Below the pieces are notes generated by a model, which saw only the letters and a list, made by a program, of their open reading frames with translations, had not been told where the DNA came from and did no database searches. Positions 46,378-55,123 of a stretch of 64,000 nucleotides of DNA are shown here, piece after piece (position 1 is the stretch's first letter; every line of letters starts with the position of its first letter). The translations under genes and the position numbers were made by a program. Source of the DNA: JBDFMH01 sp047238125 (GTDB lineage: Bacteria > Pseudomonadota > Alphaproteobacteria > Sphingomonadales > Sphingomonadaceae); contig NZ_JBDFMH010000001.1 of the NCBI RefSeq assembly GCF_047238125.1, positions 496,001-560,000 of the forward strand. The letters are read 5' to 3'.

Positions 46378-46895
46378 GCGGGTTCGACCTGGAGGCCGAA
46401 GTGCGCGATCTGGCCGCGCGGCGCGACATCGCCGCGGCCTGCCAGCGGTACATGCGCGGGCAGGATCGGCTGCTGCCCGAGCTGCATCACAGTGCCTTTC
46501 ATGATGATGCCCATGTCGATTGCGGGCTGTTTGCCGGCGATGCCGCTGGTTTCGTCGGGTTCGCACAGGGCTTTCTCGGTGATTGCAAGGGGAGCCAGCA
46601 CCTGATGGGCCAGCACAGCATCTCGATCGATGGCGATCGCGCGACCGGCGAGCTCTATTTCCTCGCCTGGCACCGGATCGTGGAGGACGGTGCCGACAAG
46701 GATCTGCTGGTGTGCGGCCGCTATGTGGACCGCTACGAGCGGCGCGCCGGGGCGTGGCGGATCGCCGACCGGCGCGAGCTGATCGACTGGGCGCGGACCG
46801 ACCCGGCCGCCGACGGTTTCCTGGCGGCGCAGGCGGGCAAGCTGCTGATGGGCGCGCGCGGCGCGGCCGATCTGAGCGCGCAGGTGGCGGCATGA
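46374..46895 (+). CDS. NTF2-fold (SnoaL_4-like) protein 2
   Basis: A 173-residue protein starting with a GTG whose GTGA overlaps the SDR 6 stop. The helix-loop DIAAACQRYMRGQDRLLPELH and the strands HSISIDGDRATGELYF and GRYVDRYERRAGAWRIADRR mark the SnoaL_4 branch of the NTF2 superfamily, near the beta subunits of ring-hydroxylating oxygenases. It is a second candidate small subunit or a product-processing enzyme. The VOC-family gene overlaps its stop by 4 bases. Confidence 0.8.
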   Translation: MSGFDLEAEVRDLAARRDIAAACQRYMRGQDRLLPELHHSAFHDDAHVDCGLFAGDAAGFVGFAQGFLGDCKGSQHLMGQHSISIDGDRATGELYFLAWHRIVEDGADKDLLVCGRYVDRYERRAGAWRIADRRELIDWARTDPAADGFLAAQAGKLLMGARGAADLSAQVAA

Positions 46896-47416
46896 TCGCC
46901 GGCCACCCGATCCGCCAGATCGCCTATTTCGTGAACGACGTGCGCGCGGCGGCGGCGCGCCATTCCGCGCTGTATGGATCAGGCCCGTTCTTCGTGGCCG
47001 AGCATATCCAGGTGCGGCGCGCCGATTATCGCGGGACGCCAGGCGAGCTCGATCACAGCTCGGCTTACGGCCAGTGGGGATCGTTGATGGTGGAGTTCGT
47101 GCAGCAGAACGATCCGGGCCCGTCCGTCTTCCGCGACATGTATCCGAACGGTGAGGAAGGGATGCACCATGTCGCGCTGATCGTGGACGATCTGGCGGCG
47201 GCGCGCGCGCGGTTCGAGGAAGCCGGCATGGCCTGCGCGCTGCATGCAGAGATGATGGATGGCTTCACCTTCCTGATGATGGATGCGGTGAAGCAATATG
47301 GCCATTTCATCGAGCTGTACGAAGGCGTGCCTTCGCTGACCGGCTTCTATGATTATGTCGCCCGCCAAGCGGCGAAGTTCGATGGCACCGATCCGGTGCG
47401 CGATATCAAGCTCTGA
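46892..47416 (+). CDS. VOC-family (glyoxalase-fold) protein
   Basis: A 174-residue protein with two beta-alpha-beta modules: one at the start (IRQIAYFVNDVRAAAARHSALYG) and one with MHHVALIVDDLAAARARFEEAG. Possible metal ligands are His and Glu in the MHHVAL and HFIELYEG strands. Related proteins are ring-cleavage dioxygenases, isomerases or lactonases; the low length argues against an extradiol dioxygenase. Function is unproven. It lies in the same operon, 11 bases before Rieske oxygenase D. Confidence 0.78.
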   Translation: MIAGHPIRQIAYFVNDVRAAAARHSALYGSGPFFVAEHIQVRRADYRGTPGELDHSSAYGQWGSLMVEFVQQNDPGPSVFRDMYPNGEEGMHHVALIVDDLAAARARFEEAGMACALHAEMMDGFTFLMMDAVKQYGHFIELYEGVPSLTGFYDYVARQAAKFDGTDPVRDIKL

Positions 47417-47427
47417 AGGAGGTTGGC

Positions 47428-48657
47428 ATGGACATCGGGACCCGGGTTGCCGAACGGATCGAATGGGAAGCGAGGCGGGATGCGCCGCCGGCAGACTTCC
47501 CGGCGCTGCCGGAGATTCCCGGCGGCCGCTACACGCGCGACGATTTCTTTGCGGCCGAACAGGCGCATGTGTGGCGCAAGGCCTGGGTGCCGGCGGGGCG
47601 GACCGAGGATCTGAAGGAGCCCGGCAGCTACCGCATGTTCGAAAAGCTGGGTGTGCCGATCATCCTTGTGCGCGGGCGCGACGGTATCCTGCGCGGCTTC
47701 TACAATACCTGCCGCCACCGCGGTGCGCCGGTGGTGCGCGAGGAACAGGGCCGCACCACGCTGCTCCGCTGCCAGTATCACAGCTGGTCCTACGGGCTGG
47801 ACGGCAAGCTGATCGGCGTGCCCGACGAGCGCGACTTCGCCTGTCTGAACAAGGCCGATCGCGGCCTGCTGGAAGTGGCCTGCGCCGAATGGGGCGGGCT
47901 GGCCTTTATCAACCTCGACAAGGATGCGTCGCCGCTGGCCGAACATCTCGGCCCGCTGGTTGACGAACTGGCCTGCGTGGGGATGGACGGCCTGCGCACC
48001 GTGCACATCGAACGCTATGTGGTCGACTGCAACTGGAAGGCGGCGATGGATGCCTTCCTCGAAGTTTATCACATCAACACCATCCACCCGACCAATGCCG
48101 GCATCATGCTGGACAGCAAGGCGGCGGCGATGGGGCTGATGCCGGGTGGCCATTCGCGGATGGCGACGCGCAAGAACATGAACAAGGGCATCAACTTCGT
48201 CGAATTCGAAGGCGCGCCCGACATCCCGTCGATGCCTGACCTCTATCGACTGAACAACACCGCCTATTGCGTCTTCCCCAACCTGATCACCCCGGTGGAG
48301 CCGACCGGTTTCCCCCTGATCTTCTTCTGGCCGCGCGGACGCGGGCAGACTGAGATCGAGGCGGTGTACGTCGCGCCGGATTGGGGCGATGCGCCGCGGC
48401 CCGCCTTCTGGGACACGTTCCTGGGCATCTTCCATGACGTGATGCTGGAGGACATGCAGAACCTGGCGCCGATCCAGAAGTCGCTCGACAGCGAAGCCTT
48501 CACCGGCATGATGATCAATTATCAGGAGCGCCGGATCTACTGGTTCCACGAGGAGATCGACCGGCGGCTGGGCGCGGAGAATATCCCCGAGGGACTCGCG
48601 GTGAAGCAGGTGCTGGAAGGCTTTGTCGAGGAGCCGCTGGCGATGGCGGCGGAATAG
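47428..48657 (+). CDS. Rieske oxygenase large subunit D
   Basis: A 409-residue Rieske oxygenase. Cluster ligands are Cys95, His97, Cys115 and His118; the iron pair is His215 and His220 with Glu212 in LEVYHINTIH. The C-terminal half (NNTAYCVFPNLITPVEPTGFP) is unlike subunits A and C, so it probably acts on another intermediate. GAAGGAGG lies about 7 bases before the ATG. It closes the operon that started with SDR 5. Confidence 0.9.
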   Translation: MDIGTRVAERIEWEARRDAPPADFPALPEIPGGRYTRDDFFAAEQAHVWRKAWVPAGRTEDLKEPGSYRMFEKLGVPIILVRGRDGILRGFYNTCRHRGAPVVREEQGRTTLLRCQYHSWSYGLDGKLIGVPDERDFACLNKADRGLLEVACAEWGGLAFINLDKDASPLAEHLGPLVDELACVGMDGLRTVHIERYVVDCNWKAAMDAFLEVYHINTIHPTNAGIMLDSKAAAMGLMPGGHSRMATRKNMNKGINFVEFEGAPDIPSMPDLYRLNNTAYCVFPNLITPVEPTGFPLIFFWPRGRGQTEIEAVYVAPDWGDAPRPAFWDTFLGIFHDVMLEDMQNLAPIQKSLDSEAFTGMMINYQERRIYWFHEEIDRRLGAENIPEGLAVKQVLEGFVEEPLAMAAE

Positions 48658-48770
48658 CGCCTCTGCCTTTGCGCAGGATTGACGCGGCGGATCGCGCATA
48701 GGACTTGGGGCCCGCCTATGAGGGAGATCCAAGCCATGACCGATCCGAACGCCTGCCGGAGCAGCGCACG

Positions 48771-49943
48771 ATGAACGGCGTGGGGATCGAGCGCGCGACC
48801 GAGATCGCTGACAAGGTCGAGCGGTTCGTGCGTGAGGTGGTGATTCCTTACGAAAGCGATCCGCGTCGCGATGCGCACGGCCCGCTCGAGGACTTGGTCG
48901 TCGAGTTGAAAGACAGGGCGCGGGAGGCTGGCGTGCTTTCGCCGCACATCCTGGCCGATGGCGGCCATCTTAACCAGCGCGAGACCGCGATGGTGCTGCG
49001 CAAGAGCGGCCTTTCGCTGCTGGGGCCGATCGCGTGCAACACGGCCGCGCCCGATGAAGGCAATATGTATCTGCTCGGCAAGGTCGGCAGTCCGGAAATC
49101 AAGGAGCGGTTCCTGAAGCCGCTGGTCGAGGGCAAGGGCCGGTCCGCCTTCTTCATGACCGAGCCGGCGGCCGAGGGCGGGGCGGGATCCGACCCGTCGA
49201 TGATGCAGACGACCTGCCGCAAGGACGGCAACCACTGGGTGATCAATGGCCGCAAGGCGTTCATCACCGGGGCCAAGGGCGCAATCGTCGGCATCGTGAT
49301 GGCGAAGTCGGAAGACGGCGCCTGCATGTTCCTGGTCGATCTGCCCGACCCCGCGATCCGGATCGAACGCGTGCTCGACACGATCGACGGATCGATGCCG
49401 GGCGGCCATTCGATCATCGCGATCGACAATCTGCGCGTGCCGGCGGACCAGATGCTGGGCCATTCGGGCGAAGGCTTCAAATATGCGCAGGTGCGGCTCT
49501 CGCCCGCGCGGCTGTCGCACTGCATGCGGTGGACGGGCGCATGCATCCGTGCGCAGGAGATCGCGGTTGATTATGTCAATCGCCGCCATGCGTTCGGCAA
49601 GCCACTGATCGATCATGAAGGCGTCGGCTTCATGCTGGCCGAGAACATGATCGACCTGAAGCAGGCCGAGCTGATGACCGATTGGTGCGCGGACGTGCTG
49701 GACACGGGCGCGCTGGGCACGGCCGAAAGCTCGATGGCCAAGGTCGCGGTATCGGAAGCGCTGATGCGGGTGGCGGACCGCTGCGTGCAGATGATGGGCG
49801 GCACCGGGGTCAGCGGCGATACGATGGTCGAGACGGTCTTCCGCGAGATCCGCGCCTTCCGCATCTATGACGGGCCGACCGAAGTCCACAAATGGAGCCT
49901 GGCCAAGAAGATCAAGCGCGACTGGCGTGAATCCCAGGCATGA
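48771..49943 (+). CDS. Acyl-CoA dehydrogenase, ACAD10/11-like
   Basis: A 390-residue flavoprotein of the acyl-CoA dehydrogenase fold. FAD and substrate segments include FFMTEPAAEGGAGSDPS, the WVINGRKAFITGA stretch, HAFGKPLIDHEGVGFMLAE and QMMGGTGVSGDTMVE. It overlaps by 4 bases with a kinase of the ACAD10/11 N-terminal type. In Pseudomonas putida the like pair LvaC/LvaA removes the 4-hydroxyl of 4-hydroxyacyl-CoA through a phosphate ester, so a similar role is likely. The start at 48771 is chosen for GGAG upstream; 48705 is in frame but lacks one. Confidence 0.85.
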   Translation: MNGVGIERATEIADKVERFVREVVIPYESDPRRDAHGPLEDLVVELKDRAREAGVLSPHILADGGHLNQRETAMVLRKSGLSLLGPIACNTAAPDEGNMYLLGKVGSPEIKERFLKPLVEGKGRSAFFMTEPAAEGGAGSDPSMMQTTCRKDGNHWVINGRKAFITGAKGAIVGIVMAKSEDGACMFLVDLPDPAIRIERVLDTIDGSMPGGHSIIAIDNLRVPADQMLGHSGEGFKYAQVRLSPARLSHCMRWTGACIRAQEIAVDYVNRRHAFGKPLIDHEGVGFMLAENMIDLKQAELMTDWCADVLDTGALGTAESSMAKVAVSEALMRVADRCVQMMGGTGVSGDTMVETVFREIRAFRIYDGPTEVHKWSLAKKIKRDWRESQA

Positions 49944-51010
49944 GCATCGACGCCGACGCCAATACCGGAACCACCCCCGTGCGCGAGGCGCACCGCTTCG
50001 ACGAGGCGGCGCTCGACCGATGGATGCAGGACAATGTCGAGGGCTATGCCGGCCCGCTTGTCGTGGAGCAGTTCAAGGGCGGGCAATCCAACCCGACCTA
50101 TAAGCTGGTCACGCCCGGCCGATCCTATGTGCTGCGCCGCAAGCCGCCCGGCAAGCTGTTGAAGGGCGCCCACGCGGTGGAGCGCGAGGCCAAGGTGCTG
50201 ACCGGTCTCGCCAGGGCGGACTTCCCGGTGGCGCGCGTGCACGGCCTGTGCACCGATGACAGCGTGATCGGCACCTGGTTCTACGTGATGGACATGGTGG
50301 AAGGCCGCATCTTCTGGGATGCGACCTTTCCCGAAGTGTCGAACGCCGAGCGGCCGGCCTATTTCGATGCGATGAACGCCACCATCGCGCAGCTGCACGG
50401 GATCGACCCGGACGCCGTGGGGCTGGGCGATTATGGCCGCGCAGGCGGCTATCTCGAACGGCAGATCAAGCGCTGGTCGACCCAATATCTGGAAGATGTC
50501 GAAGCAGGGCGCGACCCGAACATGGATCGCACCGTGGAATGGCTGGCGGCGAATGTGCCGTCCGGCGACGAGACTGCGATCGTGCATGGCGATTTTCGCT
50601 GCGACAATATGATCTTCCACCCGACCGAGCCGCGCGTGCTGGCGGTGCTGGACTGGGAACTGTCGACTCTGGGCCATCCCGGTGCCGATTTCGCCTATCA
50701 TGCGATGATGTACCGGATGCCACCGCACCTGGTGGCCGGGCTGGGCGGGGCGGACCTCAAGGCGCTGAACATTCCGAGCGAAGCGGAGTATCTGGCTGCA
50801 TATTGCGCGCGCCGCGGGATCGACGGGATGCCCGACTACGACCTCTACGCGGCGTTCAACTTCTTCCGGTTCGCCGCGATCATCCACGGCATCAAGGGCC
50901 GGGTGATCCGGGGCACCGCTGCATCGGCGCAGGCCCGCCAGCGCGCAGACTCCTTCCCCGAACTGGCGGCGCTGGCCTGGGCGCAGGCGGAACGCGCAGG
51001 CGCACGCTGA
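49940..51010 (+). CDS. APH-fold phosphotransferase, ACAD10/11 kinase type
   Basis: A 356-residue kinase of the aminoglycoside phosphotransferase fold, not an antibiotic resistance enzyme by context. The ATP-lysine region is YVLRRKPPGKLL near residue 63; the catalytic HGDFRCDN is at 216-223 with Asp218; the metal-binding LDWE is at 237-240. The HPTEPRVLAVLDWELSTLG stretch is a hallmark of the human ACAD10/11 N-terminal kinase and LvaA. It probably phosphorylates the hydroxyl of a 4-hydroxyacyl-CoA for the adjacent dehydrogenase. Confidence 0.86.
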   Translation: MSIDADANTGTTPVREAHRFDEAALDRWMQDNVEGYAGPLVVEQFKGGQSNPTYKLVTPGRSYVLRRKPPGKLLKGAHAVEREAKVLTGLARADFPVARVHGLCTDDSVIGTWFYVMDMVEGRIFWDATFPEVSNAERPAYFDAMNATIAQLHGIDPDAVGLGDYGRAGGYLERQIKRWSTQYLEDVEAGRDPNMDRTVEWLAANVPSGDETAIVHGDFRCDNMIFHPTEPRVLAVLDWELSTLGHPGADFAYHAMMYRMPPHLVAGLGGADLKALNIPSEAEYLAAYCARRGIDGMPDYDLYAAFNFFRFAAIIHGIKGRVIRGTAASAQARQRADSFPELAALAWAQAERAGAR

Positions 51011-51062
51011 TCACGCAAACTTAGCGGTGGCGCGGGGCCGCAGCGCTTGCCATGAGCGGGCC

Positions 51063-51830
51063 ATGGCCGAACCGTCAGATCAATCCGCGCTGCCAAGCCG
51101 TTCGGGGCGCAAGAAATATTCGAGCCCCGCGATGGCCGAGCGCCGCCAGCGCATCGTCGACCGGGCGCACGAGATACTGGGCGAGGGCGGGGTGCCTGCG
51201 CTGACGATCGGCCGGCTGAGCCGCGAGGCCGGGGTCGCGCCGCGGACGCTGTATCGGCTGTTCGGCGACAAGGAAGGCGTGATCTTCGCCACCGTGCACG
51301 ATCGGCTGCGCGAGGTGCGGCTGGCGATCGCGCGGCGGGCTAAGACCTATACGATCGAGACGGTGTTCGACGAGCTCGACTGGATGGTCTCGGAAATGAA
51401 CCGAGACCTGCTCTATGGCCGCACCGTGATCGGCTTCTTCTTTTCGACCGAGCCCCGCCCGGATGCGATCCGCGAGCTGGGATCGGTCGCCTACAACCGT
51501 TTCCGCAACTGGCTGGATCGCGAGATCGCGCTGGGCCACGCGACACGCGCGCTGGATCTCGAGCGGATCGCGCAGGAACTCGTCGCGACCGAATATGTGA
51601 TCTACCATCGCTGGGCGGTGGGTACGATCGACAATGATGCCTGCCGGCTCGAACTGCACGCCAATTTTCTGAAGAGCGCGGTGATCGCGCTCGATGGTGC
51701 GGCACGTGACACGCATCTGGCGCTGCTTGCCGAGAAGCACCGTGCGCTGGGGATGAGCGCGATCGGCGCGGCGGCCTCCGCCAACCGCGCCGCACGCGAT
51801 CAGGGGGCGGATTTCACCGGCAAAGCATAG
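51063..51830 (+). CDS. TetR-family regulator
   Basis: A 255-residue regulator. The helix-turn-helix at about 28-75 has ILGEGGVPALTIGRLSREAG and VAPRTLYRLFGDKEGVIF. The C-terminal ligand domain is helical and long. The ATG at 51063 is one of two starts; 51027 is in frame but weaker. Its 3' end overlaps the 3' end of the PQQ dehydrogenase gene on the other strand by 31 bases. It may control the kinase-dehydrogenase operon or the neighbouring leftward operon. Confidence 0.85.
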   Translation: MAEPSDQSALPSRSGRKKYSSPAMAERRQRIVDRAHEILGEGGVPALTIGRLSREAGVAPRTLYRLFGDKEGVIFATVHDRLREVRLAIARRAKTYTIETVFDELDWMVSEMNRDLLYGRTVIGFFFSTEPRPDAIRELGSVAYNRFRNWLDREIALGHATRALDLERIAQELVATEYVIYHRWAVGTIDNDACRLELHANFLKSAVIALDGAARDTHLALLAEKHRALGMSAIGAAASANRAARDQGADFTGKA

Positions 51831-53824
51831 GCGATGATCTCGTCCGATCGCGGCGTCTGGAACCACATATGCTGGCCGGATGCGATCACGACATATTGGC
51901 GCCCGTTCGCCATATAGCTCATCGGTGTCGTCTGGCTGCCGCCGGGCAGGCGATCGCGCCAGATCTCACGCCCGGTCGCCATCTCGATCGCACGCAGATA
52001 GCGATCCATCGTGGCGGCCACGAACAGCACGCCGCCGCGGGTGGCGACCGGGCCGCCGATATTGGGCGTGCCCTGGTTCAGATCGAACGGCAGCGGCACC
52101 GGCACTTCGTGATTGATTGTGCCGAGTGGCCGATCCCACAGCGTCCGCCCGGTCCTCAGATCGATCGCGGTGAGCCCGCCCCAGGGCGGCGGCGTGCACG
52201 GCGCGCCCCAAGGCGACAGCAGCCATTCGCGCTTCACTTCATAAGGCGTGCCCGCCATCGGCGAGACATCCTCGGTCTTGGTGACCTTGACGGATCCGCC
52301 AGCGCCCGAGCCGCGCGGCTTGAGCGTTATGACGGACGCGACCCGCGTGGTGTTGATATAGAAGATCTGGCGCTGCGGATCGACCGCGCCGCCGCCCCAG
52401 TTGGCACCCCCCGATGCCGCCGGATAGGTGATCGTGCCCTTCAGGCCGACCGGCGTGAACAGGCCTTCGCTACGATATTTCGCGATCAGATCACGGCACT
52501 TGCCCCGATCCCACGGCGTGAAGCCCCACGCCTGATCGGAGCTGATCGATTGCGGCGCGATCGGGCGGGGCAGGCGCGGGCGCGGCTGGGTGGGGGACAG
52601 CCATTCGCCAGGCGCGCCGCCCTGCGGCACAGGCACCTCGTCGATCGGGAACAGCGGGCGGCCGGTGCGCCGATCGAACACGAAGACATAGCCCTGCTTG
52701 GTGGGCTGAACGAGGGCGGGAATGCGAGTGCCACCGCGATCGATATCGATCAGCGTGGGCTGGGCCGGGGTGTCATAGTCCCACACGTCATGGTGGATCA
52801 GCTGCTGTGCCCAGACCAGCCTGCCGGTGCGCGCATCGAGCGCGACGACGCTGTTGGCATGACGATTGTCGCCCGGCCGCAGACCGCCATAATAATCGGG
52901 CGAGGCGCTAGAGGTGGGAAGATAGACCATGTTCAGCGCCGGATCGGCGGCGATCACGGACCAGACATTGGCGGCACCGGTGGTGCGGCGGCTATTACCC
53001 ATCCAGTCGCGATCGGATCCGCCTTCCTGCGGGATCGGATCGAACGTCCAGATCTCGCGGCCCGAGCGCGCATCGAACGCGCGGATGATGCCGCGCGGGG
53101 CCGCCGAGCGGACATTGTCGAGCACCATCGTGCCCACGACAATGCTGTCGCCCGAAATCGCGGCCGGGCCGGCGAGCTTCACTTCACCGAGATGGTGGAC
53201 GGGGCCGGGATCGATCCTGACGGTCCCCCCGGTGCCGAAGCCGGCGCAGGTGCGGCCGCTGACCGCATCGATCGCGATCAGCCGCATGTCGACGGTGGCG
53301 AGGACGATGCGCGTGGCGCAGGGCGCGGTGGGCGGCAGCGTGGCATCGCGCCACTGCGAGATACCGCGGCAGATATACTGGTCCGGCAGCTTGAAGTTGG
53401 GATCGATCTTGGGATCGAACACCCATTTCTCGCGGCCCGTGGCGGGATCGAGCGCGATCACGCGCGCGAACGGCGTGCAGGTGACGAGCGATCCGGCCGC
53501 CAGGATCGGGGTCGTCTCGCTGGTGCTGTCCGCCAGCATCGACTCGGGGCGGCGGCCGAGCTCGCCAGTTGAATAGCGCCAGGCCACCTTCAGATGCATC
53601 GCGTTGCCAGGCACGATCTGGCCGGCATCGGTGTAACGCGTGCCGCCGGCAGTGGCGCCCCACTGGTCCCACGCGGTCTGCGCAGGCTGATTGCCGGGGA
53701 TGATGAGCGGGGGCAGCGGCGGATTGGCGATCCGCCACCAGAGCGCGGCCAGCGCCACGATCAGCAGCACGAGGATGCCGCCGATCAGCCGCCAGCGCCG
53801 TGGTCGTGCCCCCGCCGCCGCCAT
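51800..53824 (-). CDS. PQQ-dependent dehydrogenase with one membrane anchor
   Basis: A 674-residue quinoprotein. A single membrane segment lies at about 12-32; the rest is an eight-bladed propeller with repeated W-motifs, including the mGDH-like HHDVWDYDTPAQPTL. Membrane glucose dehydrogenase (Gcd) has five membrane spans, so this is a shorter, anchored relative that would feed electrons to ubiquinone from the periplasm. Two cysteine pairs could form disulfides. The substrate is probably an alcohol or aldehyde of the unknown pathway. It is last in the leftward operon, one base after the lipoyl gene. Confidence 0.87.
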   Translation of the reverse strand: MAAAGARPRRWRLIGGILVLLIVALAALWWRIANPPLPPLIIPGNQPAQTAWDQWGATAGGTRYTDAGQIVPGNAMHLKVAWRYSTGELGRRPESMLADSTSETTPILAAGSLVTCTPFARVIALDPATGREKWVFDPKIDPNFKLPDQYICRGISQWRDATLPPTAPCATRIVLATVDMRLIAIDAVSGRTCAGFGTGGTVRIDPGPVHHLGEVKLAGPAAISGDSIVVGTMVLDNVRSAAPRGIIRAFDARSGREIWTFDPIPQEGGSDRDWMGNSRRTTGAANVWSVIAADPALNMVYLPTSSASPDYYGGLRPGDNRHANSVVALDARTGRLVWAQQLIHHDVWDYDTPAQPTLIDIDRGGTRIPALVQPTKQGYVFVFDRRTGRPLFPIDEVPVPQGGAPGEWLSPTQPRPRLPRPIAPQSISSDQAWGFTPWDRGKCRDLIAKYRSEGLFTPVGLKGTITYPAASGGANWGGGAVDPQRQIFYINTTRVASVITLKPRGSGAGGSVKVTKTEDVSPMAGTPYEVKREWLLSPWGAPCTPPPWGGLTAIDLRTGRTLWDRPLGTINHEVPVPLPFDLNQGTPNIGGPVATRGGVLFVAATMDRYLRAIEMATGREIWRDRLPGGSQTTPMSYMANGRQYVVIASGQHMWFQTPRSDEIIAYALPVKSAP

Positions 53825-53825
53825 A

Positions 53826-54065
53826 TCAGACCGCGATCGTGGCGATATGGGCGCGCACGTCGACCGTCTCGCCTTCCTCGGCGACGATCTCGGTCAGCGT
53901 GCCGGTGCCGGGGGAGGGCACTTCGACCGTGGTCTTGGCGGCTTCCACCTCGAGCAGCGGTTCGCCCTGCTCTACCTTGTCACCCACTGCCTTCAACCAG
54001 CGCACGATCTCGCCATCCTGCATGCCCATTCCGAACTGGGGCAGCAGCACTTTCATATTCGCCAT
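53826..54065 (-). CDS. Freestanding lipoyl (biotinyl/lipoyl attachment) domain protein
   Basis: A 79-residue protein consisting only of a lipoyl-type domain, with the modified lysine at Lys44 in EAAKTTVEV and the conserved GxxxxG turn (GTGTLTEIV). There is no peripheral-subunit-binding or acyltransferase domain. A TTG two codons upstream (54071) sits nearer to AAGGA and may be the true start. It follows E1 beta by 27 bases. A lone lipoyl carrier next to E1 suggests it takes the acyl group from E1 and hands it to an E2-like enzyme elsewhere. Confidence 0.88.
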   Translation of the reverse strand: MANMKVLLPQFGMGMQDGEIVRWLKAVGDKVEQGEPLLEVEAAKTTVEVPSPGTGTLTEIVAEEGETVDVRAHIATIAV

Positions 54066-54092
54066 GATCAAATTCGTCCTTGTTGCGATGGA

Positions 54093-55100
54093 TCAGGCCG
54101 GCACCGGCTGCGCGCCGGCGCCCGCCGGTGCGCCGACCAGCTGGCGGGCGGCGGCGACGATGCGATCGACCGTGGGGTAGAGCGGCTTTTCGATCAGCGG
54201 GCTGAACGGCACATGCGTATCGGCGGTGCAGACGCGCAGCACCGGGCCGCGCAACGCATCGAACGCATGCTCGACGATCAGCGCCGCGATCTCGCTGGCT
54301 GCGCTACAGGTCTGATGCGCAGGGTCCACCATGATCGCGCGGCCGGTCTTGCGGACCGATTTCAGGATCAGGTCCTTGTCCAGCGGCACCAGGCTGCGCG
54401 GATCCACCACTTCGATCGAGATGCCCTCGGCCGCCAGCTTCTTTGCGGCCTTCAGTGCTGTTGGCACGCCGCCTGCGATGGCAACGACGGTGATGTCGGT
54501 GCCCTCGCGCTTGATATCGCCCTTGCCCAGCGGGATCAGGAAATCGACGTCGTCGGGCACCTCGTCCTTGCTGGACCAGCAGATGCTGTCCTCGAAACTG
54601 AGCACCGGATCATTGTCGCGGATCGCCGCCTTCATCATGCCCTTCATGTCATAAGCGGTGGACGGCGCCATTATCTTCAGGCCGGGCACGTTCATGAACA
54701 TCGAATAGGGCCGGTCGCTATGCTGCGCGGCGTTGGAATTGCCGTAGAACAGCACCGATCGGATCACCATCGGCAGGCTGGCTTGGCCGCCATAGATATA
54801 GCGCGACTTGGCGACGATGCTCATGATCTGATCCATCGCCGGATACAGGAACGACGACAGCGTCACATCGACGATCGGCCGCATGCCGACCATCGCCGCG
54901 CCCGCGCCCGCGCCGACCATGCCGTTCTCCGAGATCGGGGTATCGCGGACGCGCTCCAGCCCGAACGCATCGACGAAGCCGGTGGTGGTGCCGAACACGT
55001 TGCAGATGATGTCCTCGCCCATGATGAACACGCGATCGTCGCGGGTCATCTCCTCATGCTGGGCCTGGAGGATCGCTTCGAGATAGGTGGCTTTTGCCAT
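54093..55100 (-). CDS. TPP-dependent 2-oxo acid dehydrogenase E1 beta-type subunit
   Basis: A 335-residue protein of the AcoB/PdhB/BkdB family: E1 beta partner of a thiamine-diphosphate decarboxylase. Signs include MGEDIICNVFGTTTGF, DTPISENGMVGAGAGAAM, the FVYGG-like IYGGQASLP and the LVDPRSLVPLD stretch with the C-terminal half. It is closest in style to acetoin dehydrogenase beta. The E1 alpha gene precedes it by 23 bases. It acts in the cytoplasm. Confidence 0.9.
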   Translation of the reverse strand: MAKATYLEAILQAQHEEMTRDDRVFIMGEDIICNVFGTTTGFVDAFGLERVRDTPISENGMVGAGAGAAMVGMRPIVDVTLSSFLYPAMDQIMSIVAKSRYIYGGQASLPMVIRSVLFYGNSNAAQHSDRPYSMFMNVPGLKIMAPSTAYDMKGMMKAAIRDNDPVLSFEDSICWSSKDEVPDDVDFLIPLGKGDIKREGTDITVVAIAGGVPTALKAAKKLAAEGISIEVVDPRSLVPLDKDLILKSVRKTGRAIMVDPAHQTCSAASEIAALIVEHAFDALRGPVLRVCTADTHVPFSPLIEKPLYPTVDRIVAAARQLVGAPAGAGAQPVPA

Positions 55101-55123
55101 CGGGACTTGCTCCTCGGGTCCGC

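Noticed and set aside
49940..51010. Naming the APH-fold protein an aminoglycoside resistance gene
   Set aside because: It has ACAD10/11-type motifs and is coupled to an acyl-CoA dehydrogenase gene.
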